The notes: a model not told the origin generated them from the letters alone. A stretch of 64,000 nt of DNA from Kibdelosporangium aridum (GCF_900176515.1 NZ_FWXV01000001.1:434001-498000), one strand, 5' to 3'. Positions 43,185-52,562 are shown, counted from the first letter of the stretch. Made by a program: numbers and translations.

Positions 43185-44378
43185 ATGGCGGAGGCGTATC
43201 CCTTTGGTGCGGCGGACAGTATCGACCCACATCCGCGATATGCGGCGTTGCGGCAGGAAAGCGGGCTCGGCCTGATCAAGACCCGGTGGGGCGGCACGGC
43301 TTGGCTGGCCACCCGGTATCAGGACGTCAAACTGGTACTGGGTGATCCGCGGTTCTCCCGTGAGCTGGCCGCTGGCCGCGACGAGGTCGCCCGGCCGAGG
43401 CCGTCGATCGACTCACCCGACCAGATCATCAGCATGGACCCGCCCAATCACACCCGCCTGCGTCGCCTGGTGGCCAAGGCTTTCACCGCGCATCGCGTCG
43501 AACAGCTCCGGCCGCGCGTGACCGAGATGGTCGACGACCTGATCGATCGCATGGATGTCCCGTCGCGGACTGCCGATCTGGCCACAGCGTTGGCGTGGCC
43601 GCTGCCGATGATGGTGATCAGCGAAATGCTTGGGGTTCCCGAGGCTGACCGCGACAACTTCCGCCGGTGGACCGAGCTGGTGCTCGCACTCGGCGGCGAG
43701 ACCACACTTGAGGAAATGGTCGATGCGCGGGCGAGGCTCAACGCGTATCTCGCCGAACTGATCGCGCAGCGCCGCGTGAGTCCCACCGCTGATCTGCTGT
43801 CCGACCTGGTCGCCGCCCGCGACGAAGGCGATCGGCTGTCTGAGGAGGAACTGGTCCGGCTCGGCGTCACACTGCTGATCGCAGGCCACGAGACCACCGC
43901 CAACCAGATCGGCAACTTCGTGTTCGTGTTGCTGGACAACGACCGCGCCGGCTGGCGGCAGTTGATGGCTGATCCCGCGTCAGTGCCGACCGCCGTCGAG
44001 GAACTGCTGCGGTACGTCCCGATGGCCGCGACCGCCGACTTCGCCCGGGTGGCCAGGGAGGATGTCGAGGTCGGCGGACAGCTTGTCCGTGCGGGGGAGG
44101 CGGTGCTCGTGCAAGTCCACGCCGCCAACCGGGACAGCACGGTTTTCCGCCATCCCGACCACCTTGACCTGGCCCGTACACACAATCCGCACATCGCGTT
44201 CGGGTTCGGCGTGCACTACTGCCTCGGAGTCTCGTTGGCGCGGCTGGAATTGCGGATCGTGCTTTCCGCGTTGCTTGAGCGGTTTCCTGACCTGCGGCTT
44301 GGCGTGCCCGCCGAGGAAGTGCCGTGGCGGACCGATCGCCTCGTGCGCGGGGTGCGGTCGTTGCCGGTCGCTTGGTGA
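43185..44378 (+). CDS. Cytochrome P450
   Basis: 397 residues from an ATG preceded by GGGAGGAG. All signatures are present: LLIAGHETTANQIGNF (I-helix oxygen-binding), the ELLR of the K-helix ExxR, and FGFGVHYCLGVSLARLELRIV with heme-ligand Cys346. It belongs to the soluble class I bacterial type, so it needs a ferredoxin and reductase from elsewhere. Substrate unknown. Its stop is one base from the stop of the convergent SARP regulator, but the two do not share a promoter. Confidence 0.9.
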   Translation: MAEAYPFGAADSIDPHPRYAALRQESGLGLIKTRWGGTAWLATRYQDVKLVLGDPRFSRELAAGRDEVARPRPSIDSPDQIISMDPPNHTRLRRLVAKAFTAHRVEQLRPRVTEMVDDLIDRMDVPSRTADLATALAWPLPMMVISEMLGVPEADRDNFRRWTELVLALGGETTLEEMVDARARLNAYLAELIAQRRVSPTADLLSDLVAARDEGDRLSEEELVRLGVTLLIAGHETTANQIGNFVFVLLDNDRAGWRQLMADPASVPTAVEELLRYVPMAATADFARVAREDVEVGGQLVRAGEAVLVQVHAANRDSTVFRHPDHLDLARTHNPHIAFGFGVHYCLGVSLARLELRIVLSALLERFPDLRLGVPAEEVPWRTDRLVRGVRSLPVAW

Positions 44379-44379
44379 T

Positions 44380-47097
44380 CTACCGAAGCGCCAAGGCAAT
44401 CGGGTCGGGGGCTTCGGTGCCTGCTTTGAATTCGGCGTCGTATGTCTCCGCGCCGAGAGCTGCCCGTACTAGCTCGGCGGTTTGCAGGTGCGCTCCGCCG
44501 AACAGGCCGATCGGAACCACGCCGGTTCGCTGACGCATCTGCCCTGCGGCGCCGAGCAGCCGGGCTGAGTGCGGGAAGTGGCCGTTCGCGGCGTTCGCCC
44601 AGGCCAGTGCTTCGACTGCCCACAGTGGACCCCAGCGGTCGCCGAACTCGTGTTGCCTGCGCAGGGCTTCACGGAGCAGGTCGACGGCTTTGCCGGGGTC
44701 ACCGTGGCGCAGCTCGGTCAGCCCGCCACACCACACAGCCCACGAGGACGACCATGGCGCGTCTTGCTTCTCAGCTTCAGCGAGGCAGACCGACCTGGCG
44801 TCCTCGGCGCTGGCGGCGTCGGACAGCAAAATGACCCCGATGGCCCAGAACAGCGTCGCCATGTAGCTGTCGCCAATGGTGATCGCTTCTGTGCGGGCAC
44901 GGTCAAGCAATGCGATGCACGACGGGTCGGCCTCGACGAGCATCGTGTAGATACCCTCGGCGAACAGGGTTGCGGGGGTCGGCTCCTGCGTCCGGCAGAT
45001 GCCGATGAGTTCGTCGGCTGCCTGAAGATCGCCTTGCATAGTCGCGATCCAGGTCTGCAGCGCGATCGCATTTGTCCTCTGTGGACTTCTCGCCGGGTGG
45101 TGGCTGATCGTCTTTGCCAGCCAGTGCCTGCCTTCGCTGACGTTCCCGCTGAAGAAACAGCACCGGCTCAGGTTCGTGGCCATCTCCAGTGCCTCTTCGG
45201 TGCCAAGGCCCGCATCGAGCGCCGCCCGGATGTTCGGCATCTCTTGCTGCAACAGGTGCTGCCACTCGAGTTCCCGCGGACTGCACCAGTTGTGTGTGAC
45301 TCCGTAGCGGACAAGGCACTGGTAGAACTGCCGATGCGCGTCCTTCACGGCCTCCGTTTCGCCGAGTTCGTCGAGCTTCTGGGCGCCGTACTCGCGCAGT
45401 GTCTCCAGCAGCGAGTACCGCGTGCGGTCGAGGTCGGTCACCGCGGTCACGATCGACTTGCTGACCAGTCCGGCGAGCAGGTCGACGATGTCCTCGGAGC
45501 GGATCTCGCCACCAGCGCACACGGCCTCGGCCGCGACGAGTTCGAAGCCGCCGGCGAACACCGATACCCGTGCCCAGAGCAAGCGCTCGGCCGGTGAACA
45601 CAGGGCGTGGCTCCAGTCCAGGACCCCGCGCAGCGTGATCTGGTGGCCCGGCCGGGCCAGCAGCCGGAACCGATCGTCGATGCGGTCAAGGATGTCGTTG
45701 AGGGACAGCGAACTCAGCCGGACCGCGGCGAGCTCGATCGCCAGCGGGATCCCGTCCAGCCGTTGGCACAACCGGCGCACGGTGTGGAGATTCTCCGGCG
45801 TGGTCTGGAAATTCGGGGCGGACGCAGTCGCCCGTTCGATGAACATCTGGACGGCTTCGTCCTCGGTGAGCGGCGGCAACGGCAACAGGTTCTCGCCCTG
45901 CACGCCCAATTGCTGACGACTGGCCGCGAGTACGCGCAGCCCAGGCGCCGAACGCAGCAGCGTGGTGATCAACGTGGCGACCGGGCCGACAACGTGTTCA
46001 CAGTTGTCCACGACAAGTAGCAGTTCCTTGTCATGCAGGTGGTCGACCAGCACGTCCAGCCGCGGCTTGGCCGAGTGGTCCTTGACGCCCAGCGCGTCCG
46101 CCACGGCCCGGTCGAGCAGGTGCGAGTCGGTCAACGACACCAGATCCGCCAGCCATACGCCGTCTGGGAAGACCTGACCTGCCGCGACTCGCATCGCGAA
46201 CCGCGTCTTGCCGACCCCGCCGACCCCGGTCACGGTGACCAGCCGATGGCACGCCAGCAGCTGTTTGGCCTGCTCAAGGTGGGTGCCGCGGCCGACGAAC
46301 GAGGTCAGCTCGGCCGGTAGGTTGCCTGACCTGACCACCGGCGCCGCCACGGTGTCCGCAGGGTCGGCAGCCAGCACACGGGCATGGACTTCGCGCAGTT
46401 CAGGACAGGGATCGACACCCAGCTCATCGGCCAGTTTGGCCTGGACCGTGCGGTAGCACTCCAACGCCTCGCTCTGCCGTCCGGCGCGGTAGAGCGCGAG
46501 GATCCGCTGCGCCCAGTACCGCTCCCGCAGCGGGTACGCGGTCGTCAGCTCCTGCAGTTCGGGCAGGACGTCCTGGTGCCTGCCCAGCTTCAGATCGATG
46601 TCCAGGCGCAGTTCGACGGCGGCCAGCCTGCGCTCGACAAGCGCGGGCACGACGTCCGAACGCAGTACCTCCGACGGCACGTCGGACAGCGGGTCACCCC
46701 GCCACAGGCCCAAAGCCTCACGTGACAACGCGAAAGCCTTCTTCACCTCGCCTGCCGCGAAGGCCGTTTTCGCCTGCGCGGTCAGCAGGTAGAACCGGAA
46801 CAGGTCGACTGAGTCGTCGTCCACCTCGATGACGTAGCCCTCTGGCCGCGTCCTGATCGGCGCGGCCTCCCCCAAGGCCCGCCGCAATCGCATGACGTAG
46901 TTCTGCAAGGTGTTGCGGGCACCAGACGGCGGGTTTTCGCCCCACAGCCGCGTCAGCAACGTCTCTGACGACACCACCCGGTTGGCGTCCACCAGCAGTG
47001 ACGCGAGCAGCACACGGTGTTTCGCCGCGTTGATGGTGACCGGTTCGCTGCCTGAACGCACCTCCAGTGCACCGAGCAGCCCGAATTGATAGTTCAC
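44380..47097 (-). CDS. SARP-type regulator with BTAD and NB-ARC domains
   Basis: 905 residues from a GTG at 47097 with GGGGGAG upstream. OmpR-like DNA-binding part (FGLLGALEVRSG, WGENPPSGARNTLQNYVMRLRRAL), then BTAD (DVLPELQELTTAYPLRERYWAQRIL, ADELGVDPCPELREVHARVL). NB-ARC P-loop GVGGVGKT at about 291-298, LVVDNCEHV for Walker B, and LPLAIELAAVRLS. The remainder, about residues 560-905, is helical without clear TPR phase. It is a second large activator in this window; it may control the adjacent P450 or distant clusters. Confidence 0.9.
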   Translation of the reverse strand: MNYQFGLLGALEVRSGSEPVTINAAKHRVLLASLLVDANRVVSSETLLTRLWGENPPSGARNTLQNYVMRLRRALGEAAPIRTRPEGYVIEVDDDSVDLFRFYLLTAQAKTAFAAGEVKKAFALSREALGLWRGDPLSDVPSEVLRSDVVPALVERRLAAVELRLDIDLKLGRHQDVLPELQELTTAYPLRERYWAQRILALYRAGRQSEALECYRTVQAKLADELGVDPCPELREVHARVLAADPADTVAAPVVRSGNLPAELTSFVGRGTHLEQAKQLLACHRLVTVTGVGGVGKTRFAMRVAAGQVFPDGVWLADLVSLTDSHLLDRAVADALGVKDHSAKPRLDVLVDHLHDKELLLVVDNCEHVVGPVATLITTLLRSAPGLRVLAASRQQLGVQGENLLPLPPLTEDEAVQMFIERATASAPNFQTTPENLHTVRRLCQRLDGIPLAIELAAVRLSSLSLNDILDRIDDRFRLLARPGHQITLRGVLDWSHALCSPAERLLWARVSVFAGGFELVAAEAVCAGGEIRSEDIVDLLAGLVSKSIVTAVTDLDRTRYSLLETLREYGAQKLDELGETEAVKDAHRQFYQCLVRYGVTHNWCSPRELEWQHLLQQEMPNIRAALDAGLGTEEALEMATNLSRCCFFSGNVSEGRHWLAKTISHHPARSPQRTNAIALQTWIATMQGDLQAADELIGICRTQEPTPATLFAEGIYTMLVEADPSCIALLDRARTEAITIGDSYMATLFWAIGVILLSDAASAEDARSVCLAEAEKQDAPWSSSWAVWCGGLTELRHGDPGKAVDLLREALRRQHEFGDRWGPLWAVEALAWANAANGHFPHSARLLGAAGQMRQRTGVVPIGLFGGAHLQTAELVRAALGAETYDAEFKAGTEAPDPIALALR

Positions 47098-47391
47098 GTT
47101 CTCCCCCGGAATCGCGTCCGTACTCGTCCACAATGGCCGTCGGATCCGTCGGACGTGACCAGGACGTTACCGGCAGGTGAGCAGCGGGGGCCATCATCCT
47201 TTCGTTGTAAAACGCAGTCGCTCGATCGGGCAGTGGGATGACTCTGATGTGACCCGGTTCGCCGGGGGTACCGGGGTCACATCAGCCCGCACCGATCGTG
47301 CTCGGCGATATCGGCACGATTTCATGAACTTTCATCGCTTTCGCGGTGCGGGCTGGCAGGATCGACTGGTCCACATCTCGAGGGGAATGCG

Positions 47392-48552
47392 ATGGAACCG
47401 CTGCTGACGGTCCGACGGCCACAGCCGCCTCCGTTGCGGCGCAGGGGTTTTCTGCGGGTATTTCTACCCACGGCACTGGCGGCTCTGCTCGGCCTCGGGA
47501 CCTTGATGGCCACTGGCACAGCGGCGTTGCCGTTCCAGACACTGACGGTGTTACAGGGGAAGATGGCGTCGAAGGAGGACTTCTTCAACGACGCGCAGGT
47601 GCAGGAAATCCTTTTGCGCCACCACATCCGGGTCCACGTCACGGCGATGGGCTCGCGTGACGTCGCGACCACCGGCCTGGACGGCTACGACTTCGTCTTC
47701 CCGTCCGGTCAGCCGACTGCCGAGCTGATCCAACGGCGTACCACGGGAAATCCCGACGTGAAACCGCACCGCCCGGTGTTGACGAGTCCGCTTGTGCTGG
47801 CGACCTACCGTTCTTACGCGGAGGAACTCGAGCGCAGTGGGATCGCGGTCGCACGGCAAGGCAATACGCTTTACTACGACCTCAGATTCGCCGAACTGGT
47901 CAAGGCGATGCGGCGTGGGGACAAGTGGTCGGGCGACAGAAACCACAATCCGATCACGGTGCACACATCCAGTGTCTGCACCTCCAACGGAGGCGGTAAC
48001 TACCTCGGTCTGTTGGCGTACATCGAAAACGGCGGCAAGCCGGTCGCGACCGACGAGGAGGTCGACAGAGTCGCGGAGGCGGTCACGCCGCTCATCCGGG
48101 CGGCCGGACTGCCGCTGAAGTCCCCGAAACAGACGTATTTCGCCGAGGACGGCCAGGCGACCGCGCCGATCAGCGTCCTGTACGAGCACCAGTACCTGCA
48201 GTACCAGGCCAATCGCACGCGAACGACCGGACGAGTCGATGACAGACGGGTTCTGTTGTACCCGGATACCGGGCTGATGACCGAGCCAGGTTTCATCTCG
48301 CTCAACCCCGAGGGCCGGCGGCTGGGCACGCTGCTGGAGACCGATCCCGACCTGCGCAGGCGAGCGGTGGAACTGGGTTTCCGGGTGGTCGCGGCCGATG
48401 ACGTGCCCAACACGCCCACATTGGCCGAGCAGTTGGCGAAGGCGGGCGTGCCGGTCCCGGAGGATGAAAACGGCGATACCAAGGCCTTGTTGCCCGCGAG
48501 CATTGACCTGTTCGAACGGCTCATCGTGCGTGTGGGCCAGTGCCTGTCATGA
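47392..48552 (+). CDS. Membrane-tethered substrate-binding-like protein
   Basis: 386 residues, ATG with GAGGGGA upstream. Residues about 18-45 hold one membrane helix (RVFLPTALAALLGLGTLM). The outside part resembles a periplasmic-binding fold: MASKEDFFNDAQVQEILL, AMGSRDVATTGLDGYDFVF, and later VLYEHQYLQYQANR with RVLLYPDTGLMTEPGFISLN. Actinobacterial relatives are paired with a small membrane protein, as here. No permease or ATPase is adjacent, so transport is doubtful. Its TGA overlaps the next ATG. No name is certain. Confidence 0.6.
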   Translation: MEPLLTVRRPQPPPLRRRGFLRVFLPTALAALLGLGTLMATGTAALPFQTLTVLQGKMASKEDFFNDAQVQEILLRHHIRVHVTAMGSRDVATTGLDGYDFVFPSGQPTAELIQRRTTGNPDVKPHRPVLTSPLVLATYRSYAEELERSGIAVARQGNTLYYDLRFAELVKAMRRGDKWSGDRNHNPITVHTSSVCTSNGGGNYLGLLAYIENGGKPVATDEEVDRVAEAVTPLIRAAGLPLKSPKQTYFAEDGQATAPISVLYEHQYLQYQANRTRTTGRVDDRRVLLYPDTGLMTEPGFISLNPEGRRLGTLLETDPDLRRRAVELGFRVVAADDVPNTPTLAEQLAKAGVPVPEDENGDTKALLPASIDLFERLIVRVGQCLS

Positions 48553-49298
48553 CGTCGGAAGGTTCCATGGCCATTCTCGACGACCAGTGGTGGGGGCAAT
48601 GGTGGCCGTGGCTGCTGTTGTGGTTCGCCACCGTCACACTCATTGCCACAGCTGCGTACCAGGTCGTGCGCGCGCAGCGTCGCGGGCGGATACCGCCGCA
48701 CACCCACGGCAGCGTGTTCTACCTCGACGAGAAGTACGTCATGAACCTGTACCAGATGTACGGCGGGAAATACCGCGCCGCACTGAGCCAGGAAGTCGAG
48801 GAAAGGTCCACCACGAGCCGGGAGACCGAACTGGCGGCCGACGGCGGGCCCGGCCGGATCACCACCAAGCGTGGCAAGCAGGACGAGGTCTTCCGGCGCT
48901 GGGTCGAGACCACCGAAGCCATCACGATCTTCCGGATCGTGATGGACGTTCTCGAACGCGCGGGCGACATCGTGCACGTGGACCTGCGGGCCGGTGCGGT
49001 CACCGGGGACCACGCGCTGTCCGCGGCGCTGGACATGGTCGACGGCAGGGCCCCGGCTCAGGTGGCGTTGAGCGAAGTCGACGCGTTCGTGTCGGTTCGA
49101 GGAAAGTTCCGGATCGACGAGGAAGACGACAAAACGATCACCCTCGCCGCGGGGCATCTGCGATTTCGCTGTGCCAAGTCATATCTCGAAGACCCGGACT
49201 GGCTCAGCGACTCGTTCCCCGCCCGCTGCCTGGCCCGTCCGCAGCAACTGACCTCGGACGGCCTGCTGCTCGTGCACCCGATCGCCCTGTTCCGTTAG
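48549..49298 (+). CDS. Hypothetical protein with one membrane helix
   Basis: 249 residues from the ATG at 48549, four bases inside the previous gene. Trp-rich N-terminus (DDQWWGQWWPWLLLWF) precedes a single membrane helix. SVFYLDEKYVMNLYQMYGG begins a cytoplasmic or extracytoplasmic domain reaching residue 249, with strands such as IVHVDLRAGAVTG and VSVRGKFRIDEEDDKTITLAAG. This part could belong to a DUF6414-like family (an impression only). Coupling to the preceding gene implies a two-protein membrane complex. Confidence 0.6.
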   Translation: MTSEGSMAILDDQWWGQWWPWLLLWFATVTLIATAAYQVVRAQRRGRIPPHTHGSVFYLDEKYVMNLYQMYGGKYRAALSQEVEERSTTSRETELAADGGPGRITTKRGKQDEVFRRWVETTEAITIFRIVMDVLERAGDIVHVDLRAGAVTGDHALSAALDMVDGRAPAQVALSEVDAFVSVRGKFRIDEEDDKTITLAAGHLRFRCAKSYLEDPDWLSDSFPARCLARPQQLTSDGLLLVHPIALFR

Positions 49299-50311
49299 CC
49301 TGCCGGCTTCCAGCCCAGTTCCGGGCCGAGTTTCGTGGCGATGTCGGTGAGGATCTGCACGTAGTCCTCGTGCTCGAAGGTGAACGGCAGCGCGAACGCG
49401 ACCTCGTGAACCTCACGGAACGCGGGGTCGTTGTAGAGCTGCTCGGCGATCTGCGCCGACGAGCCGATGATGTCGCGCGCGAACATCACCCTTGCCGGGC
49501 CCTGCGGCGTCGACGTCCGAGGCGTCCGCTTTTCCACGTAGGCCTCGTACTTCGCGCGCTGCTCCGGCGTGGCGGTGTCGGTCGGGATAACCACAAGCCC
49601 TTGCGAGACACGGGATTGCCCGACGTCAGGGTGATGCGCGCGGTACGCGTTGACCAGCGCGAGCTGGAGCTCCGCGAAATCCTCGACCTCCGTGGCCCTG
49701 ACCACGTTGCTGATCAGCAGGTTCATTCGGTTTTCGGCCGCCCATCGCGCGGATCGCGTGCTGCCGCCGCCGTACCACATCCGGTCGATCAGGCCGGGGG
49801 AGTGCGGCTGAACACGGTCCGAGAACTCCTCGATCCCGACGGTCGCCGCCTCGCCTGCCTGCTCGCCCCTGATGAAGTCCAGCAGCCTGGTGACCCGGGC
49901 GTAGCTGAAATCCTCGATGTCACCGGTGTCCGGGTAGAGGGACGCTTTGACCGTTTCATACCGCATCGGCGGGCCGACGCTGACGCCTGGGTTGAGCCGC
50001 CCGCCGGTCAGGATGTCGACCGTGGCGAGGTCCTCGGCCAGCCGCAGCGGGTTCTCCCAGCCCAGCGGGATGACCGCGGTGCCGAGGCTGATCCGGCTGG
50101 TGCGCTGCGAAGCCGCCGCGAGGAAGGCTACCGGTGACGAGATGCCGTACTGCAGGTGCCGGTGGCGGACCCACGCGCTGTCGAAGCCCAGTTGCTCGCC
50201 GAGTGCGATGACGTCCAAAGTCGACTCATGTCCGGGCCGCGGGTTGTGCTCGTCGAACAGGCCGATGGTCAGGAAACCCAGTTTGCGCAGTGACTGCGTA
50301 GGCAACGGCAC
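49295..50311 (-). CDS. LLM-class flavin-dependent oxidoreductase
   Basis: 338 residues, GTG start. Luciferase-like TIM barrel: LGFLTIGLFDEHNP, LGEQLGFDSAWVRHRHLQYG, TSRISLGTAVIPLGWENPLRLAEDLATVDILTGGR, and MFARDIIGSSAQIAEQL. It would use FMN or F420. Substrate unknown. Its stop overlaps the end of the hypothetical membrane protein gene at 49298, so the two are convergent. Confidence 0.85.
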   Translation of the reverse strand: MPLPTQSLRKLGFLTIGLFDEHNPRPGHESTLDVIALGEQLGFDSAWVRHRHLQYGISSPVAFLAAASQRTSRISLGTAVIPLGWENPLRLAEDLATVDILTGGRLNPGVSVGPPMRYETVKASLYPDTGDIEDFSYARVTRLLDFIRGEQAGEAATVGIEEFSDRVQPHSPGLIDRMWYGGGSTRSARWAAENRMNLLISNVVRATEVEDFAELQLALVNAYRAHHPDVGQSRVSQGLVVIPTDTATPEQRAKYEAYVEKRTPRTSTPQGPARVMFARDIIGSSAQIAEQLYNDPAFREVHEVAFALPFTFEHEDYVQILTDIATKLGPELGWKPAG

Positions 50312-50326
50312 GGGATCGGTTCCTTC

Positions 50327-50767
50327 CTAGCCGATGGATGACCACCTGGGGAACATCGCAGATTGGCCAACATACTGACCATCTTCGTTGAGAAGGTTCC
50401 ACAAGGTGAGATCCTCGACCTGGAAAAGTCGGCCGGATTTCGCCACCCGGATGCCCCGATAGCCCGTGATGAAGCCGTTCTCACTGACGGTGTCCAGCAG
50501 GTGCTGCCGATCCTCCCGGTTGTCCGGCAGTGCCGACAGGCGGGACGGGAGCGTGACGAACTCCTCCCAGTCGTATTCGAAACACCTCTGCGCGGTCTTG
50601 TTGGCGTAGATGAAGACCGGGTCGGGATCGGTGTTGTGCGCCAGCAGCACGAACGGTGCTTCTTCGTAGAGCCACTCAGCGTCGTCACTGGGCAGGGGAT
50701 AGCCGACGAGCTTGCCGTGGCTCAGGTTCAGCAGCCGGGCAAAGGCTTGATCACGCCGAATGTCCAC
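50327..50767 (-). CDS. MEKHLA-domain protein
   Basis: 146 residues, GTG start at 50767. MEKHLA signatures are visible: the LYEEAPFVLLAHNTDPDPVF start, CFEYDWEEFVTLPSRLSALP, GYRGIRVAKSGRLFQVEDLTLWNLL, and the closing GQSAMF. The domain is PAS-like and is found free in bacteria and attached to HD-Zip III proteins in plants. It probably binds a small ligand. It sits directly upstream of the LLM oxidoreductase on the same strand, with a 15-bp gap. Confidence 0.8.
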   Translation of the reverse strand: MDIRRDQAFARLLNLSHGKLVGYPLPSDDAEWLYEEAPFVLLAHNTDPDPVFIYANKTAQRCFEYDWEEFVTLPSRLSALPDNREDRQHLLDTVSENGFITGYRGIRVAKSGRLFQVEDLTLWNLLNEDGQYVGQSAMFPRWSSIG

Positions 50768-50845
50768 ATCGCACTCTAACCCGGTGTGAACACTTTCCCG
50801 CTGTGTCCGATGACATTGTCGTACCCCGTTGGCAGGCTGTTGGCC

Positions 50846-51445
50846 ATGAGTGCATCGGACCAGAAGACAGAACTGCGACGCTACCTGCAGATCGCCCGCG
50901 ACGCCCTGGTGTGGAAGCTGGACGGACTGGGCGAGTACGACATCCGCCGTCCGGTGACCACGACAGGGACGAACCTGCTCGGCCTGGTCAAACACGTGAC
51001 CGCGTGCGAGCTGGGCTACTTCGGCTGGACGTTCGGGCGGCCGTTCGACGAGCGGCTGCCGTGGTCGGAGCAGGGCGCCGAGCTCAATTCGGACATGTGG
51101 GCGACCGAGGACGAGTCGAGGGAAGAGATCGTCTCGCTGTACCGGCGGATCTGGGCCCACTCGGACGTGACCTTCGAGACCTTCGACCTCGACTCGGTGG
51201 GGCGTGTGCCGCACTGGCCCGCGGAGCGCGCCGAAATCACCCTGCACAAGGCCCTCGTCCACATGATCGCCGAGACGCACAGGCACGCGGGGCACGCCGA
51301 CATCGTCCGCGAGACGATCGACGGGGCGGCCGGCCACACCACGGCCTACTCCAACCTGGCCTCGGAAGATGGGGCGTGGTGGGCCGAATATCGTCAGCGC
51401 CTCGAACACAGCGCGCGAGCAGCGGCAGAGCGCTGGGAGAATTGA
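50846..51445 (+). CDS. DinB-like putative metal-dependent hydrolase/thiol transferase
   Basis: 199 residues, four-helix DinB fold. The metal-binding histidines are the H of LVKHVTACELGYF, and the pair in HMIAETHRHAGHADIVRE. In mycothiol-using actinobacteria such proteins include mycothiol- or bacillithiol-dependent transferases. The gene is followed three bases later by a Xi-class thiol transferase, which strengthens a thiol-chemistry role. The ATG at 50846 is chosen because it starts at the first family-like segment (MSASDQKTELRRYL). Confidence 0.85.
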   Translation: MSASDQKTELRRYLQIARDALVWKLDGLGEYDIRRPVTTTGTNLLGLVKHVTACELGYFGWTFGRPFDERLPWSEQGAELNSDMWATEDESREEIVSLYRRIWAHSDVTFETFDLDSVGRVPHWPAERAEITLHKALVHMIAETHRHAGHADIVRETIDGAAGHTTAYSNLASEDGAWWAEYRQRLEHSARAAAERWEN

Positions 51446-51448
51446 GCC

Positions 51449-52435
51449 ATGGCTGACGACGGCGACTACAAGCGCGACCAGAACTACATCACCACCAGGA
51501 TCACGGCCGACGGGCGCGACGGCTACCCCGTCGAACCCGGCAGGTATCGCCTGGTCATCGCACGTGCGTGCCCGTGGGCCAACCGGGCCGCGATCGTGCG
51601 CAGGCTGCTCGGCCTTGAAGATGTGTTGTCGATGGGCATCGCCGGGCCGGTGCACGACGAGCGAAGCTGGACATTCGACCTCGACCCGGGCGGAAAGGAC
51701 CCCGTGCTGGGGATCGAGCGGCTGCAGGAAGCGTTCTTCAAGCGCGACCCCGAATATCCACGAGGGATCACGGTTCCCGCGATCGTGGACATCCCGACCG
51801 GGCAGGTCGTGACCAACGACTTCAACCAGATCACCATCGACATGTCCGGCGAATGGGCCAAGTACCACCGCCCCGGCGCCCCAGCGCTGTACCCAGAGCA
51901 CTTGCGGGACGAGATCGACGAGGTGAACGCCAAGGTGTTCGCCGACGTCAACAACGGCGTGTACCGCTGCGGCTTCGCCAGCACGCAGGAGGCATACGAA
52001 GCCGCGTACGAACGGCTCTTCGCCCGCCTCGACTGGTTGTCCGACCGTTTGGCGAACCAGCGCTACCTCGTGGGCGACACGATCACCGAGGCCGATATCA
52101 GGCTGTTCACCACTCTGGCCCGCTTCGACGCGGTGTACCACGGCCACTTCAAGTGCAACCGGCAGAAGCTGGCGGAGATGCCGGTGCTGTGGGCGTACGT
52201 GCGCGATCTGTTCCAGACCCCGGGCTTCGGCGACACGATCCACTTCCCGCAGATCAAGGAGCACTACTACGTGGTGCACCGGACGATCAACCCGACCGGC
52301 ATCGTCCCAGTAGGACCGGACGAGTCCGGGTGGTTGACCCCGCACGGCCGGGAAGAGCTGGGCGGCAAGCCTTTCGGCGACGGAACACCGCCCGGCCCGC
52401 CGCTCGACGCCGAACGCGTCCCCAGCCCAGCGTGA
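51449..52435 (+). CDS. Xi-class glutathione-S-transferase-like enzyme (hydroquinone reductase type)
   Basis: 328 residues, ATG start. Catalytic Cys41 is in the Xi-class motif ARACPWANRAAIVRRL. Also seen are VPAIVDIPTGQVVTNDFNQI, the ITEADIRLFTTLARFDAVYHGHFKCN C-terminal domain, and GFGDTIHFPQIKEHYY. Xi enzymes reduce glutathionyl-hydroquinones; in glutathione-free actinobacteria the thiol is presumably mycothiol, which is inference. Together with the DinB gene it makes a two-gene operon. Confidence 0.9.
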   Translation: MADDGDYKRDQNYITTRITADGRDGYPVEPGRYRLVIARACPWANRAAIVRRLLGLEDVLSMGIAGPVHDERSWTFDLDPGGKDPVLGIERLQEAFFKRDPEYPRGITVPAIVDIPTGQVVTNDFNQITIDMSGEWAKYHRPGAPALYPEHLRDEIDEVNAKVFADVNNGVYRCGFASTQEAYEAAYERLFARLDWLSDRLANQRYLVGDTITEADIRLFTTLARFDAVYHGHFKCNRQKLAEMPVLWAYVRDLFQTPGFGDTIHFPQIKEHYYVVHRTINPTGIVPVGPDESGWLTPHGREELGGKPFGDGTPPGPPLDAERVPSPA

Positions 52436-52437
52436 GC

Positions 52438-52562
52438 TCAGGCCTCGGCGGTGAACGTCGTCGAGTGCCAGCCGGTCGTGCCATCGGGGATCGGCGGGAC
52501 ACGCTGATCGGTCTGCGTGTATCCCGCCTTGTCGGTGGCGCGGCACTCGACGGGACACGTGC
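52438..52562 (-). pseudogene. C-terminal scrap of a sulfite-oxidase-type molybdoenzyme
   Basis: The reading ECRATDKAGYTQTD, then a VPPIPDGTTGWHSTTFTAEA end and a TGA at 52438, is the last beta-strand pair of the Mo-co dimerisation domain of sulfite-oxidase-like enzymes. Nothing upstream in any frame continues it, so only about 40 codons are left. No start is present. Confidence 0.6.

Noticed and set aside
43185-50311. A biosynthetic gene cluster around the P450 and regulators
   Set aside because: No scaffold enzyme (polyketide, peptide synthetase, terpene) or carrier protein is present. Two regulators alone do not define a cluster.
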